A DNA stretch of 64,000 bases from Pseudomonas sp. MYb118 (GCF_040947875.1 NZ_JBFRXN010000002.1:682001-746000), one strand, 5' to 3'. Shown: positions 18,008 through 27,683, counted from the first letter of the stretch. The notes: generated by a model not told the origin, from the letters alone. Program-made: numbers and translations.

Positions 18008-19174
18008 ATGATGGGCGAATTCGATGCCATCCGACCTTACGACGATAGCGAAGTCCCAGCGGTGCTGGCACGTTTGCTCAGCGACAAGGCGTTTCTAGAT
18101 ATCCTCACCCACTTCCGCTTTCCGCGTTTTGCCGGTGCCTTCGGCTGGATGCTCAAACCGCTCATTGCGGCCCGCCTGCGCCGTGAGTTCGCCGGGGTCG
18201 ATTCGGTGGCCACGCTGCAGGACAAGGTCGAGTATTACGTCGACCACACCATCGACCGCGCCACCGACGGGGTGACCTACACGGGCGTCGAGCAATTCAA
18301 GTCCGGCAGCGCCTACCTGTTCATCGCCAACCACCGCGACATCGTGATGGACCCGGCCTTCGTCAACTACGCCGTGTATCACGCCGGCTTGCCGACGCCG
18401 CGCATCGCGATTGGCGACAACCTGCTGCAAAAGCCCTTCGTCAGCGACCTGATGCGCCTGAACAAGAGCTTCATCGTGCACCGTTCGATTACCGGGCGCC
18501 GGGAAAAAATGGCCGCTTACCAGCTGCTGTCCGCGTACATCAACCACTCGATCCGCAACGATTGCGCCTCGATCTGGATCGCCCAGGCCGAAGGCCGGGC
18601 CAAGGACGGCGATGACCGTACCGAGTCGGCGATCCTCAAGATGTTCCACATGAGCCGCAAGGACGAGCCATTCGGCGAGGTCATCAAGTCGCTGAACCTG
18701 ACCCCGGTGTCGATCAGCTACGAATACGACCCGTGCGACCAGGCCAAGGCCCGCGAGCTGTACATCCGCGCCACCACCGGCAGCTACACCAAAGTACCGG
18801 GCGAGGATGACGTGAGCATCGCCAAGGGCATCACCGGCTACAAGGGCCGGGTGCACGTGAACTTCGCCGCGCCGATCACTGAATTGTTCGAAGACACCAA
18901 GCAACTGGCGGTCGAGATGGACAAGCAGATCCTGGGGGGCTATCGCCTGTTCCCGGTGCACTACCTGGCGTACGCGCAGTGGCAGGACGCCGATCCGCAG
19001 TTGCAGGTACCCAAGGCCGCCGAGGTGTTCGGTGCCGACGAACTGGCCAAGGCCCAGGCGCAATGGCAACAGCGCCTGGATGCCTGCCCTGAAGAGCATC
19101 GCCCGTTCCTGGTGCTGCAATACGCAACGCCCGTGCGCAATCAGTACCGGGTGAAGGCCGGGTTGTCGCTATAA
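18008..19174 (+). CDS. 1-acyl-sn-glycerol-3-phosphate acyltransferase family protein
   Basis: The 388-residue protein (MMGEFDAIRPYDDSEV) has the acyltransferase block FIANHRDIVMDPAF (about 109-122) and, later, the substrate/Arg region SFIVHRSITGRREKM and WIAQAEGRAKDG. The catalytic His-Asp pair is spaced HxxxxxD; the usual PlsC pattern is HxxxxD, so the active site is a variant. Expected role: acyl transfer to a glycerol-phosphate or related lipid on the inner face of the membrane; there is no transmembrane segment. Two adjacent ATGs (18008, 18011) follow AAGAGAG; either may serve. It ends at a strong terminator and does not overlap neighbours. Confidence 0.8.
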   Translation: MMGEFDAIRPYDDSEVPAVLARLLSDKAFLDILTHFRFPRFAGAFGWMLKPLIAARLRREFAGVDSVATLQDKVEYYVDHTIDRATDGVTYTGVEQFKSGSAYLFIANHRDIVMDPAFVNYAVYHAGLPTPRIAIGDNLLQKPFVSDLMRLNKSFIVHRSITGRREKMAAYQLLSAYINHSIRNDCASIWIAQAEGRAKDGDDRTESAILKMFHMSRKDEPFGEVIKSLNLTPVSISYEYDPCDQAKARELYIRATTGSYTKVPGEDDVSIAKGITGYKGRVHVNFAAPITELFEDTKQLAVEMDKQILGGYRLFPVHYLAYAQWQDADPQLQVPKAAEVFGADELAKAQAQWQQRLDACPEEHRPFLVLQYATPVRNQYRVKAGLSL

Positions 19175-19191
19175 GGCATTTGGCTGGAACG

Positions 19192-19217
19192 AAAACGGCG
19201 CCCTCGGGCGCCGTTTT
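19192..19217. terminator. bidirectional Rho-independent terminator
   Basis: A 12-bp perfect stem, AAAACGGCGCCC / GGGCGCCGTTTT around TC. It ends the acyltransferase gene on the plus strand and the small membrane-protein gene on the minus strand. Confidence 0.92.
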
Positions 19218-19242
19218 GCATGGGGCTTTCTTTACACGCCGT

Positions 19243-19521
19243 TCAGACCCGCGTGCTGATCCACGACACCAGCAGTGCCAGCCCCAGGCAGGCAAAGCCG
19301 AATCGGTAGAAAAACCGGTTCATGCGCAAGGTCGCCCAATCAATGTTTGGCTCCTCGCTCGGACGGCTCTGACGCTGCGCCAGCAGATTGGCCTGCGCGC
19401 GCAATTCACGGCGACGCGTGGCGTGCAGCAGCCAGCTGCCCGGAAACGCAAACAGCAAGGCCAGCAGATTGATCAACTTGGCGGGATGGGCAGTAAACAG
19501 CGTCATCAAATGCAGCGACAT
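19243..19521 (-). CDS. small two-helix membrane protein, unknown
   Basis: The start is ATG at 19521 (MSLHLMTLFTAHPAKLINLL). The 92-residue protein has a hydrophobic helix at about 12-30, a charged loop rich in Arg/Gln (ATRRRELRAQANLLAQRQ), and a second helix at about 70-88. I do not recognise a characterised family. It ends at the shared terminator and is a single gene. Confidence 0.6.
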   Translation of the reverse strand: MSLHLMTLFTAHPAKLINLLALLFAFPGSWLLHATRRRELRAQANLLAQRQSRPSEEPNIDWATLRMNRFFYRFGFACLGLALLVSWISTRV

Positions 19522-19709
19522 CACAAACCTCGGACGGTTGACCGGCGCCGGATCGACGACCGCGGCGCGAATTCTACCCAAAGACGCCCCGGCTGCCCGA
19601 GGTTTTACGACAAATAACTCACCATCTGGCAGATTCCTGCCCTGCGTCACGGCTTCGTCATCTGAATAGGCCAGTCTCTCGCCCCACCAAAACCGACACG
19701 GACATTGTC

Positions 19710-19916
19710 ATGCTGCACGCAGAAAACCAGGATCGCCTCTACCTCATTGCCCAAAGCGAAGAACAACAAGCGCTGGTCGGCAGCCTTGCCTTCAACGTTC
19801 AGGATCGTCATTGGCTGGTGTATTGCGCGCTGGGAGGGCATCAACACGCGGACTTGCCCGAAACGGACTTGCTGACGGGTGTGAGTGTGCTGGATTTTTA
19901 TTGCGAAGCGGCTTGA
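19710..19916 (+). CDS. small hypothetical protein
   Basis: A 68-residue reading frame (MLHAENQDRLYLIAQSEEQQ...SVLDFYCEAA) with coding-like composition and balanced acidic and hydrophobic residues. Only a weak GGACA precedes the ATG. No signal peptide or membrane helix. No function recognised. Confidence 0.5.
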   Translation: MLHAENQDRLYLIAQSEEQQALVGSLAFNVQDRHWLVYCALGGHQHADLPETDLLTGVSVLDFYCEAA

Positions 19917-19955
19917 TCTGAGTGTTTACCCAGATACCTGGCTGTGCAGAGTAAC

Positions 19956-20055
19956 TGTGGGAGCGAGCCTGCTCGCGATGGACCCAAGATCGCCGCAGGG
20001 CGTCAGACTGCCCGCGTCATCGTTGACGATCATCGCGAGCAGGCTCGCTCCCACA
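19956..20055. repeat. REPIN: inverted REP pair (GTGGGAGC subtype)
   Basis: TGTGGGAGCGAGCCTGCTCGCGATGG at the left and CATCGCGAGCAGGCTCGCTCCCACA at the right. The inner 45 bp can pair partly (CGTCAGACTG with the CGTTGACG region is weak). Confidence 0.9.
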
Positions 20056-20074
20056 AAATGCATCTGGCTGGAAG

Positions 20075-20659
20075 TTACTCGCCGAGGATCTGACCCACAG
20101 TCGGGTCCTTGAACAGGCGCGTCAGCGCATCGCTCAACACGTCGCTGACCAGCTTGGTGTTGGTTTCCTGGTTCGGCGCCATGCCGAAGCGCTGGTCCAG
20201 GGACGCACCGTAGCGCCCGCTGTAACGGCGGTTGGCGTTCTGCACGTCGGAGCGGAACGTTGCGCCGATGGTCGCTTCGGTCACGTACATGCCTTCCTTG
20301 GGCGACTGGTATTTCAGTTCCGCCAGGGTCACGGTCAGTTGCGGAGCATTCATCGCATTGGACGTCGGGGTGAAGCCCAGCAGGCGTACCGCTGCTTCGG
20401 CCTGGGCCTGCAGCTTCGGCAGGATCTGTTGGCCCTGCACGGTGATTGCGCTGGTTTCAGGGTACAGACCGCCGCGGGTGCCCAGGGTCGGCGAAGGACG
20501 ACCGTCCACCACACGCACCACCACAGGCTGGCCACGGCCGACCGGCGCCAGCTGAGCGGTCAGCTTCGGCTCGGGGTTGAGTTGTTGCGGGCTGTGGGCG
20601 CAGCCAACCAGCGTCAAGCTAGTCACAGTGATCAAACCGAACAACAGGCGTTGCAACAT
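20075..20659 (-). CDS. YajG-family lipoprotein
   Basis: The start is ATG at 20659 (MLQRLLFGLITVTSLTLVGCAHS), 8 bp after GGAG; lipobox LVGC with Cys20. The 194-residue protein has the YajG features VVVRVVDGRPSPTLGTRGG and a long central strand-helix domain. It is an outer-membrane-anchored periplasmic lipoprotein of unknown role. Single gene; promoter region is shared with the divergent small gene at 20864. Confidence 0.8.
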   Translation of the reverse strand: MLQRLLFGLITVTSLTLVGCAHSPQQLNPEPKLTAQLAPVGRGQPVVVRVVDGRPSPTLGTRGGLYPETSAITVQGQQILPKLQAQAEAAVRLLGFTPTSNAMNAPQLTVTLAELKYQSPKEGMYVTEATIGATFRSDVQNANRRYSGRYGASLDQRFGMAPNQETNTKLVSDVLSDALTRLFKDPTVGQILGE

Positions 20660-20863
20660 GCTCATCTCTCCATCATCAGGCACAAACAGGCCGGCAGTAT
20701 AGCGGTGCGCCATGTCGGCTAACTAGCGTCGCGCAGCGATTACTGCAATCTCTGACCTGCCCCGTGGATGGCGGTTCCTGTCACACACTTTTCATGCGCT
20801 TTTCACAAGCGCGTCACGCCGCGCTGACAACGTAGGCAACAATTAGCCAAAAGGTCATTTGCC

Positions 20864-21097
20864 ATGCGCTTTCTCATCTCGCTGTTCACCCCACGCCCGC
20901 AACATCGCTGCTTCGCGCTCCTGGATCGCAACGGTCATTGCCAGGCGTTCAAGCAGTGCAGCCTGCAGCCAATGGGCGAAGGCTGGGTCGAAATCGAAGA
21001 AATCCGTCTGAACTGGCTGCACCAGCCACTGCCCGCCAGTGCCCGTGTCATCCAGCGTCGCCCGCGTGCCCGTGCCCAGCAACTGTTGGCGACCTGA
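20864..21097 (+). CDS. small conserved hypothetical protein
   Basis: A 77-residue protein (MRFLISLFTPRPQHRCFALLDRNGHC...) with AAAAGG about 10 bp before the ATG. It has a conserved-looking centre (GWVEIEEIRLNWLHQPLP) and a basic tail RVIQRRPRARAQQ, suggesting contact with nucleic acid or membrane. Family unknown to me. Confidence 0.6.
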   Translation: MRFLISLFTPRPQHRCFALLDRNGHCQAFKQCSLQPMGEGWVEIEEIRLNWLHQPLPASARVIQRRPRARAQQLLAT

Positions 21098-21848
21098 CCA
21101 GACGCCTAATAAAAGTCATTAAACACGCCCATTTCCCTGCGTTTCTTAGATACAATCTCCCCCCGATTATAAGGACGTCTCCTGATCGGGCCTCGCAGCA
21201 CCGTCAATGCCTTGGGCAAAACCTGGGAATTGACACCCCGCACCGCCCCACAGAGAGCCGCCCACACAGATCGAGTGAAGCTGGCGCGCTTGCTGTTCCT
21301 TGAGCAAAACCCCGCTTTATTACGAATCTGCAGAGCTGTCATTACGCTCGGTCACTGAGCTGTTTGCCCGTTTTGTCTGTCATGCATCCCATGGCGGCCA
21401 TCCATCCGGGCACGGTGCCAGGCTGGGACAGCCCTTTTTTGAGGTTCACGTCTTCAAAAGAGCGTGAAAAAAACGGGTTTTCACAACTTCACAAGAGTGT
21501 GGCGAGCAAATGAATAGTTTTGCGTCTGAATATGCACCATTAGCGTCTGGAACAGCCCAACGACACAGGACCGAGTACGCCTCGAACACCGGAGCCTGAA
21601 GCCTGTCCGCTACGGATTTGGTTGCACAAACGGATGTCTCGACCATAAGTCGAATTGCCAGTCGTGCGTCGAAATGAGTTCATAGACCTCATTGACCCGG
21701 CCGGTAGCGTCCGTCGAAGTTGCGATAAATTGCGAAGATTCGGACATGGCGATCCTGCCATGGGTATCCTGGGGCATCACTGACACGCCCCGTCACTCCT
21801 GGCAGCCATGCCGACAATTTGGTGCTGCAGATTTTGGAGACGCGTTAA
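21098..21848. other. 750-bp gap upstream of mqo
   Basis: No convincing protein gene: the short frames here have poor composition. A possible -10 (TACAAT, 21150-21155) precedes a C-rich start region. A stem TGAAAA/TTTTCA lies near 21464-21484 in an A/T-rich patch. The last 350 bp are GC-normal without clear motifs apart from GGAG 11 bp before mqo. It may be a long leader or hold an unrecognised RNA. Confidence 0.4.
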
Positions 21849-23357
21849 ATGGCGCATAACGAAGCAGTCGACGTAGTACTGGTAGGGGCCGGCATCATGA
21901 GCGCCACCCTGGCGGTACTGCTCAAAGAGCTCGACCCCGCGATCAAGCTGGAAGTCGTCGAGCTGATGGATTCCGGTGCCGCGGAGAGTTCCAACCCGTG
22001 GAACAACGCCGGTACCGGTCACGCCGGGCTGTGTGAACTCAATTACACGCCGCAGGCTGCCGACGGCGTCGTCGACATCAAGAAAGCCGTGCACATCAAC
22101 ACCCAGTTCGAGGTGTCGAAGCAGTTCTGGTCCTACCTGACCAAACAAGGCACCTTCGGTTCGTGCAAATCCTTCATCAGTCCGGTGCCGCACCTGAGCT
22201 TCGTGCAGGGCGACAATGGCGTGTCGTTCCTCAAGGAACGCTTCAAGGTGCTGAGCAAGCACCACGCCTTCGCTGACATGGAGTACACCGAAGACAAGGC
22301 CATGATGGCCGAATGGATGCCGCTGATGATGCCTGGCCGCGACAAGGACGAAGTCCTCGCCGCCACTCGCGTGATCAATGGCACCGACGTCAACTTCGGT
22401 GCACTGACCAACCAGCTGCTCAAGCACCTGACCAGCGCCCCCGATGCCCAGGTCAAATACTGCAAGCGCGTGACCGGCCTCAAGCGCAACAACGGTGGCT
22501 GGACCGTCAGCATCAAGGACGTCAACAACGGCAACACCCGTGAAGTCGACGCCAAGTTCGTGTTCCTTGGCGCGGGCGGCGCGGCATTGCCGCTGCTGCA
22601 AGCTTCCGGCATCGAGGAAAGCAAAGGCTTCGGTGGTTTCCCGATCAGCGGCCAGTGGCTGCGTTGCGATAACCCGGAAGTGGTCAAGCACCACCAGGCC
22701 AAGGTTTACAGCCAGGCCGCCGTGGGTTCGCCACCGATGTCCGTGCCGCACCTGGACACCCGCGTGGTCGACGGCAAGAAATCCCTGCTGTTCGGACCGT
22801 ATGCCGGTTTCACCACCAAGTTCCTCAAGCACGGTTCGTTCATGGACCTGCCGATGTCGGTTCGCGCCGGTAACATCGGCCCGATGCTCGCCGTGGCAAA
22901 AAACAACATGGACCTGACCAAGTACCTGGTCAGCGAAGTGATGCAGTCGATGGAGCAGCGCCTGGAATCCCTGCGTCGCTTCTACCCCGAGGCGAAAGCC
23001 GAGGACTGGCGCCTGGAAGTGGCCGGCCAGCGGGTGCAAATCATCAAGAAAGACCCGAAAAAAGGCGGCATCCTGCAATTTGGTACCGAACTGGTCGCGG
23101 CCAAGGACGGTTCCCTGGCAGCCCTGCTCGGCGCTTCGCCAGGTGCTTCGGTGACGGTTTCGATCATGCTGGAACTGATCGAAAAATGCTTCCCGGGCAA
23201 AGCTTCCGGCGAATGGGCCGCCAAACTGGCGGAAATCTTCCCGGCTCGCGAGAAGCAACTGGAAACCGACGCTGCGCTGTACCGCAAGATCAACGCGCAG
23301 AACAACGTCGCGCTGGAACTGGTTGAAGAAAGCAGCGAAACCCCTAGCTTCGCTTGA
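21849..23357 (+). CDS. mqo: malate:quinone oxidoreductase
   Basis: The 502-residue flavoprotein has the FAD-binding [16 protein letters not shown] motif near the N-terminus (12-27), the MQO signature [22 protein letters not shown] (about 49-70), and the C-terminal [20 protein letters not shown] segment [13 protein letters not shown]. It oxidises malate to oxaloacetate and passes electrons to quinone at the inner membrane, the main malate-oxidising route in many pseudomonads. Preceded by GGAG and followed at once by a strong terminator, so it is monocistronic. It is probably the homolog of P. aeruginosa mqoB (PA4640) by position. Confidence 0.97.
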   Translation: MAHNEAVDVVLVGAGIMSATLAVLLKELDPAIKLEVVELMDSGAAESSNPWNNAGTGHAGLCELNYTPQAADGVVDIKKAVHINTQFEVSKQFWSYLTKQGTFGSCKSFISPVPHLSFVQGDNGVSFLKERFKVLSKHHAFADMEYTEDKAMMAEWMPLMMPGRDKDEVLAATRVINGTDVNFGALTNQLLKHLTSAPDAQVKYCKRVTGLKRNNGGWTVSIKDVNNGNTREVDAKFVFLGAGGAALPLLQASGIEESKGFGGFPISGQWLRCDNPEVVKHHQAKVYSQAAVGSPPMSVPHLDTRVVDGKKSLLFGPYAGFTTKFLKHGSFMDLPMSVRAGNIGPMLAVAKNNMDLTKYLVSEVMQSMEQRLESLRRFYPEAKAEDWRLEVAGQRVQIIKKDPKKGGILQFGTELVAAKDGSLAALLGASPGASVTVSIMLELIEKCFPGKASGEWAAKLAEIFPAREKQLETDAALYRKINAQNNVALELVEESSETPSFA

Positions 23358-23369
23358 TTCGACGCCATG

Positions 23370-23408
23370 AAAAACGCCCCGCTCTCAATGAGAGCGGGGC
23401 GTTTTTTT
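23370..23408 (+). terminator. Rho-independent terminator of mqo
   Basis: AACGCCCCGCTCTC / GAGAGCGGGGCGTT stem around AAT, followed by a T-run. Confidence 0.95.
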
Positions 23409-23431
23409 ATGCCTGGATACAATCGACTGTA

Positions 23432-23521
23432 CCTGTAGGAGCGAGCTTGCTCGCGATGGCGTCCTGTCAAACGACGAGGGTGAACCTGCTGGCCCCATCG
23501 CGAGCAAGCTCGCTCCTACAG
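23432..23521. repeat. REPIN: inverted pair of REP sequences
   Basis: CCTGTAGGAGCGAGCTTGC and its inverse separated by about 38 bp, immediately after the mqo terminator and before the convergent gene. Confidence 0.92.
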
Positions 23522-23526
23522 AGTCA

Positions 23527-23814
23527 TCAACCGCGGGCGGCGTTGATCAATTCGATGTAATCGGCGGCGTTACGCTGATCCTTGATCAACGCGACGAAAT
23601 CATTGCCATGCTCGTCCTTGCCATCGAGGTCCAGGCCTTCGGCCTTGAAGAACACCAGGAAACGCTCGAAATCGTCGATGCGCAGGCCACGGTAGGCCTT
23701 GATCAGTTTGTGCAGGGACGGCGAAGTGGCATCGACCGGTTCGAAATCGAGAAACAACCTGATCTGCTCGTCGCCGATCTCGTCACCAATCACTTGCTTC
23801 TTATCTTTACGCAT
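23527..23814 (-). CDS. PA4642-family small protein
   Basis: A 95-residue acidic protein (MRKDKKQVIGDEIGDEQIRLF...) with a C-terminal helix FVALIKDQRNAADYIELINAA. It matches what I know as the PA4642 family, conserved in Pseudomonas between mqo and hpt; function unknown. It is the last gene of the leftward hpt-side group, 63 bp after its upstream neighbour. Confidence 0.8.
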   Translation of the reverse strand: MRKDKKQVIGDEIGDEQIRLFLDFEPVDATSPSLHKLIKAYRGLRIDDFERFLVFFKAEGLDLDGKDEHGNDFVALIKDQRNAADYIELINAARG

Positions 23815-23877
23815 TGCCGACTCCAGCTCACAGACATTTCACGGGGACGGCAGTTTACCCCTCACAGGCCGCCAGGC

Positions 23878-24363
23878 TCAACGCGGGCGCACGGCACCGG
23901 TGTGCAAATCGGCCCACACGTGGCCATTGGCGTAGCTGAGGAACTGGCAATACACGGTTTCATTGCGCAACAGGTCAATCACCGTACGGTATTGAGTCAA
24001 CGGGTAATACAGCGTCAGGGTTTTGCTCTGGTCGTCGTAGATCGGTTTTTTCAGGCTTTTGCTTTCGCCATCGAAGTTGACCAGCACTTGGGTGATGGTC
24101 GCCCCCTTGTTCAGCGACTTGCCCTTGAGGCGGATCAGCAGCGGTGAGGTGACCGGGATCGGCTGCTGGTTGGACTGACGCTGGCTGCCGACCACCACCG
24201 AATACTCGGTGACCTGCAGCAATTGCTGCTGCTCAGGCTCGGCGTCGCGCAGGGTCAGGTCGTCGGGGGGCAGAAACTGCGCGTGCATCGGTGCCGGGGC
24301 GGCAGCCAGCGGCAGGCTGAGGGTCAGCAACAGGGCGGCACAGCTGCGGATCAAAAGGCTCAT
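23878..24363 (-). CDS. exported hypothetical protein (PA4643-like)
   Basis: The start is ATG at 24363 (MSLLIRSCAALLLTLSLPLAAAPAPM), a standard signal peptide cut near AAA. The 161-residue mature part is a strand-rich periplasmic protein with no cysteine pair besides one Cys near TVYCQF. From position it corresponds to PA4643 of P. aeruginosa. Family function unknown. Confidence 0.75.
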   Translation of the reverse strand: MSLLIRSCAALLLTLSLPLAAAPAPMHAQFLPPDDLTLRDAEPEQQQLLQVTEYSVVVGSQRQSNQQPIPVTSPLLIRLKGKSLNKGATITQVLVNFDGESKSLKKPIYDDQSKTLTLYYPLTQYRTVIDLLRNETVYCQFLSYANGHVWADLHTGAVRPR

Positions 24364-24420
24364 GACGGGCTCCGGGGGCGAGGCCGGGCACTTTACCATG
24401 TGCAGGCGCACACTTTCCCC

Positions 24421-24522
24421 CGTGGGAGCGAGCCTGCTCGCGAAAAACATCCGCACAACACGGGCATTCAGGACGCCCGCGTTATCGTTGACGTTTTATC
24501 GCGAGCAGGCTCGCTCCCACAG
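24421..24522. repeat. REPIN: inverted REP pair (GTGGGAGC subtype)
   Basis: CGTGGGAGCGAGCCTGCTCGCGA and TCGCGAGCAGGCTCGCTCCCACAG enclose about 55 bp. It separates wbuC from the exported gene inside a possible operon. Confidence 0.9.
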
Positions 24523-24538
24523 GTTGGAAAGGGGGGGA

Positions 24539-25012
24539 TCAATCGAACTGCGCGCGCATCCAGGCGTGGTATTCGCTCACACCTGGCTCGCCTTCACGGG
24601 GCGCCCAAGGGGCGAGTTCACCCTCGCCCACCGGGCGATAGGGGCCGGCCTTGCACTCGAACATCAGGCTGTCGGCTTCCAGCACCACCAGGCCATGGAA
24701 CACCCCGGTGGGCAAATCCACCCCCACGCAATCACCGCCCGCCTGCAGGATCTGCTTGCGCACCACCGCACCGCTCTCGTCGAAAATCAACACGCCAAGC
24801 CGCCCCTTGAGCACCAGCAAGGTCTCGGCCTTGTTTTCCCCCAGGTGACGGTGAGGTGGAATGTAGGTGCTCGGTTGCAAGCCCACGGCCATCCGATGGC
24901 AGGCCTCTTCCATCTGATGGAAGTTGTGATGCTGGCGTCCACGCGGGTTGGCCGCGGCTTTCTCGGCAAGTTCGGTAAACAGGGTCTGGTCAAGAAAGCG
25001 CGGCGTGCTCAT
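24539..25012 (-). CDS. WbuC-family cupin metalloprotein
   Basis: A 157-residue single-domain cupin with metal-ligand motif PPHRHLGENKAETLLVLKGRLGV (about 52-74) and the second motif GVFHGLVVLE. WbuC-like cupins are found near polysaccharide genes and elsewhere; the reaction is unknown. The start lies only 3 bp after the hpt stop, so the two are co-transcribed. Confidence 0.85.
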   Translation of the reverse strand: MSTPRFLDQTLFTELAEKAAANPRGRQHHNFHQMEEACHRMAVGLQPSTYIPPHRHLGENKAETLLVLKGRLGVLIFDESGAVVRKQILQAGGDCVGVDLPTGVFHGLVVLEADSLMFECKAGPYRPVGEGELAPWAPREGEPGVSEYHAWMRAQFD

Positions 25013-25015
25013 GGC

Positions 25016-25573
25016 TTACATTCCTTTAACGGCAAAAATCCCGTTGGCGTTGCGCCAGTAGCCTTTGTAATCCATGCCGTAGCCGAAGATGTAGCGGTCG
25101 ATGCACGGCAGGCCGACGAAATCGGCTTTGAGGTCCGGACGCGCCTTGCGGTCGTGGTCCTTGTCGATCAGCACGGCGGTATGCACCTTGCGCGCGCCGG
25201 CATGCCGACAGAAGTCGATGATCGCGCCCAGGGTATGCCCTTCATCGAGGATGTCGTCGATGATCAGCACGTCGCGGTCGATGAACGACACTTCCGGCTT
25301 GGCTTTCCAGAACAGGTCGCCACCGCTGGTTTCATTGCGATACCGGGTCGCGTGCAGGTAGGACGCTTCCAGCGGGAATTGCAGATGGGTGAGCAGCTTG
25401 CCGGCGAAAATCAGGCCGCCGTTCATCACACAGAACACCACCGGGTTGCTGTCAGCCAGCTGCTCGTTGATGTGAGCACCGACGCGGGCGATGGCCGCCT
25501 CGACTTCAGCTTCGGTGTACAGGCAGTCAGCCTCTCGCATGATTTGACGGATATGCTCGAGATCAGCGGACAT
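25016..25573 (-). CDS. hpt: hypoxanthine-guanine phosphoribosyltransferase
   Basis: The start is ATG at 25573 (MSADLEHIRQIMREAD), 6 bp after GGAG. The 185-residue protein has the phosphoribosyltransferase PRPP motif VLIIDDILDEGHTLG and the purine-binding end ADFVGLPCIDRYIFGYGMDYKGYWRN. It converts hypoxanthine/guanine plus PRPP to IMP/GMP. It is divergent from upp, so purine and pyrimidine salvage share one 160-bp regulatory gap. Confidence 0.95.
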   Translation of the reverse strand: MSADLEHIRQIMREADCLYTEAEVEAAIARVGAHINEQLADSNPVVFCVMNGGLIFAGKLLTHLQFPLEASYLHATRYRNETSGGDLFWKAKPEVSFIDRDVLIIDDILDEGHTLGAIIDFCRHAGARKVHTAVLIDKDHDRKARPDLKADFVGLPCIDRYIFGYGMDYKGYWRNANGIFAVKGM

Positions 25574-25735
25574 GGCGCTCTCCAGGGGTGCAAGTTGGGA
25601 AAAGCGGGCAAAGGTACGCATCCCGCCCGGTCAGATCAAGCGTTTGTGGACTAACGTACTCTAATGTCTATAGGACAACACCCTCGGATAGATTAATCTA
25701 GGCCGGTTTTTTTGCCCGCCGCCGGAGCCTTTCCC

Positions 25736-26374
25736 ATGCCCATCCTCGAGATCCGCCATCCGCTGATCCGTCATAAACTTGGCCTGATGCGCCGCGCAGA
25801 CATCAGCACCAAGAATTTTCGTGAACTCGCCCAGGAAGTCGGCGCCCTGCTGACCTACGAAGCCACCAAAGACCTGCCACTGGAAACCTACGATATTCCG
25901 GGTTGGTGCGGCACCGTGTCGGTGGAAAAAATCGCCGGCAAGAAGATCACCGTCGTGCCGATCCTACGTGCCGGCATCGGCATGCTCGAAGGCGTGCTGA
26001 GCCTGATCCCGGGCGCCAAGGTCAGCGCCGTGGGCGTGGCCCGCAACGAAGAAACCCTGCAGGCCCACACCTACCTGGAAAAACTGGTGCCGGAAATCGA
26101 CGAGCGCCTGGCGATGATCATCGACCCGATGCTCGCCACCGGCAGCTCCATGGTCGCCACCATCGACCTTTTGAAAAAGGCCGGTTGCCGCGACATCCGC
26201 GCCATGGTGCTGGTGGCTGCCCCCGAAGGTATCGCCGCCGTCGAGAAGGCGCACCCGGACGTGACCATCTACACCGCGTCCATCGACCAGAAACTCAATG
26301 AACACGGCTACATCATCCCGGGCCTGGGCGATGCCGGCGACAAGATCTTCGGCACCAAGCAGAAGGACGCGTAA
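25736..26374 (+). CDS. upp: uracil phosphoribosyltransferase
   Basis: The 212-residue enzyme starts at 25736 ([19 protein letters not shown]) with GGAG upstream. It has the PRPP loop [13 protein letters not shown] (about 125-137) and the C-terminal uracil-binding [13 protein letters not shown]. It makes UMP from uracil and PRPP. The permease gene starts 2 bp after its stop. Confidence 0.97.
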   Translation: MPILEIRHPLIRHKLGLMRRADISTKNFRELAQEVGALLTYEATKDLPLETYDIPGWCGTVSVEKIAGKKITVVPILRAGIGMLEGVLSLIPGAKVSAVGVARNEETLQAHTYLEKLVPEIDERLAMIIDPMLATGSSMVATIDLLKKAGCRDIRAMVLVAAPEGIAAVEKAHPDVTIYTASIDQKLNEHGYIIPGLGDAGDKIFGTKQKDA

Positions 26375-26376
26375 GC

Positions 26377-27651
26377 ATGCAGCAAGAGTTCAACGATCCG
26401 CTCTGGCGCACGGTGCTGTCCGGCGCCCAGATGCTGTTCGTGGCGTTCGGTGCCCTGGTGTTGATGCCGTTGATTACCGGCCTCGATCCCAACGTGGCGC
26501 TGTTCACTGCGGGCCTGGGCACGATCCTGTTCCAGATCGTCACCGGGCGTCAGGTGCCGGTGTTCCTGGCATCGAGCTTCGCCTTCATCACCCCGATCAT
26601 TCTCGCCAAGGGCCAGTTCGGCCTGGCGGCGACCATGGGCGGCGTGATGGCGGCCGGTTTCGTCTACACCTTCCTGGGCCTGGCGGTGAAGATCAAGGGC
26701 ACCGGTTTCATCGACCGCCTGCTACCGCCAGTGGTGATTGGCCCGGTGATCATCTCCATCGGCCTGGCCATGGCGCCGATTGCCGCCAACATGGCGATGG
26801 GCAAGGCCGGCGACGGCACCGAGCTGATCCATTACCAGACCGCCATGATGATCTCGATGCCAGCGCTGCTGACCACCCTGATCGTCGCCGTGTTCGGCAA
26901 GGGCATTTTCCGCCTGGTGCCGATCATCTCCGGTGTGCTGGTGGGCTTTGCCATGTCGTTCTACTTCGGTGTGGTCGACACGGCGAAGATCGCCGCGGCC
27001 CCCTGGTTCGCGATCCCGGCCTTCACGGCGCCGGAGTTCAACTGGCAGGCGATCCTGTTCATCGTTCCGGTGGCACTGGCTCCGGCCATCGAGCACATCG
27101 GCGGCGTGATCGCAGTCGGCAGCGTGACCGGTCGCGACTACCTGAAGAAACCTGGCCTGCACCGCACGCTGTTCGGCGATGGCATTGCCACCACCGCAGC
27201 CGGCCTGTTCGGTGGTCCGCCCAACACCACCTACGCCGAAGTGACCGGCGCGGTGATGCTGACCAAGAACTACAACCCGAAAATCATGACCTGGGCGGCG
27301 ATCTTCGCCATCAGCCTGGCGTTCATCGGCAAGTTCGGTGCGCTGCTGCAAAGCATCCCGGTGCCGGTGATGGGGGGGATCCTGTGCCTGCTGTTCGGTT
27401 CGATCGCGGCCGTGGGGATGAACACGCTGATTCGCCACAAGATCGACCTGAGCGAAGCGCGCAACCTGGTGATCGTCTCGGTCACGCTGGTGTTCGGCAT
27501 TGGCGGTGTGCTGGTGGGTACCGGCACGGGTCCGGACGATTTCGGCCTGAAGGGCATCGCGCTGTGCGCCATTGTGGCGATTGCGCTGAACCTGATTTTG
27601 CCGGGCAATGATGGCTGGAAGAACAACAAGGCGGATGAGCCGCTGTTGTAA
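26377..27651 (+). CDS. uraA: uracil:H+ symporter (NCS2 family)
   Basis: The 424-residue inner-membrane protein has about 14 hydrophobic segments and the NCS2 motifs: APAIEHIGGV with the substrate-binding Glu, GLFGGPPNTTYAEVTGAV, and the early QVPVFLASSFAFITP. It imports uracil for Upp, with which it forms an operon (2-bp gap). Confidence 0.96.
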   Translation: MQQEFNDPLWRTVLSGAQMLFVAFGALVLMPLITGLDPNVALFTAGLGTILFQIVTGRQVPVFLASSFAFITPIILAKGQFGLAATMGGVMAAGFVYTFLGLAVKIKGTGFIDRLLPPVVIGPVIISIGLAMAPIAANMAMGKAGDGTELIHYQTAMMISMPALLTTLIVAVFGKGIFRLVPIISGVLVGFAMSFYFGVVDTAKIAAAPWFAIPAFTAPEFNWQAILFIVPVALAPAIEHIGGVIAVGSVTGRDYLKKPGLHRTLFGDGIATTAAGLFGGPPNTTYAEVTGAVMLTKNYNPKIMTWAAIFAISLAFIGKFGALLQSIPVPVMGGILCLLFGSIAAVGMNTLIRHKIDLSEARNLVIVSVTLVFGIGGVLVGTGTGPDDFGLKGIALCAIVAIALNLILPGNDGWKNNKADEPLL

Positions 27652-27683
27652 GGTTTCAAGTCATTGGTTGTCAGTTAGATAGC

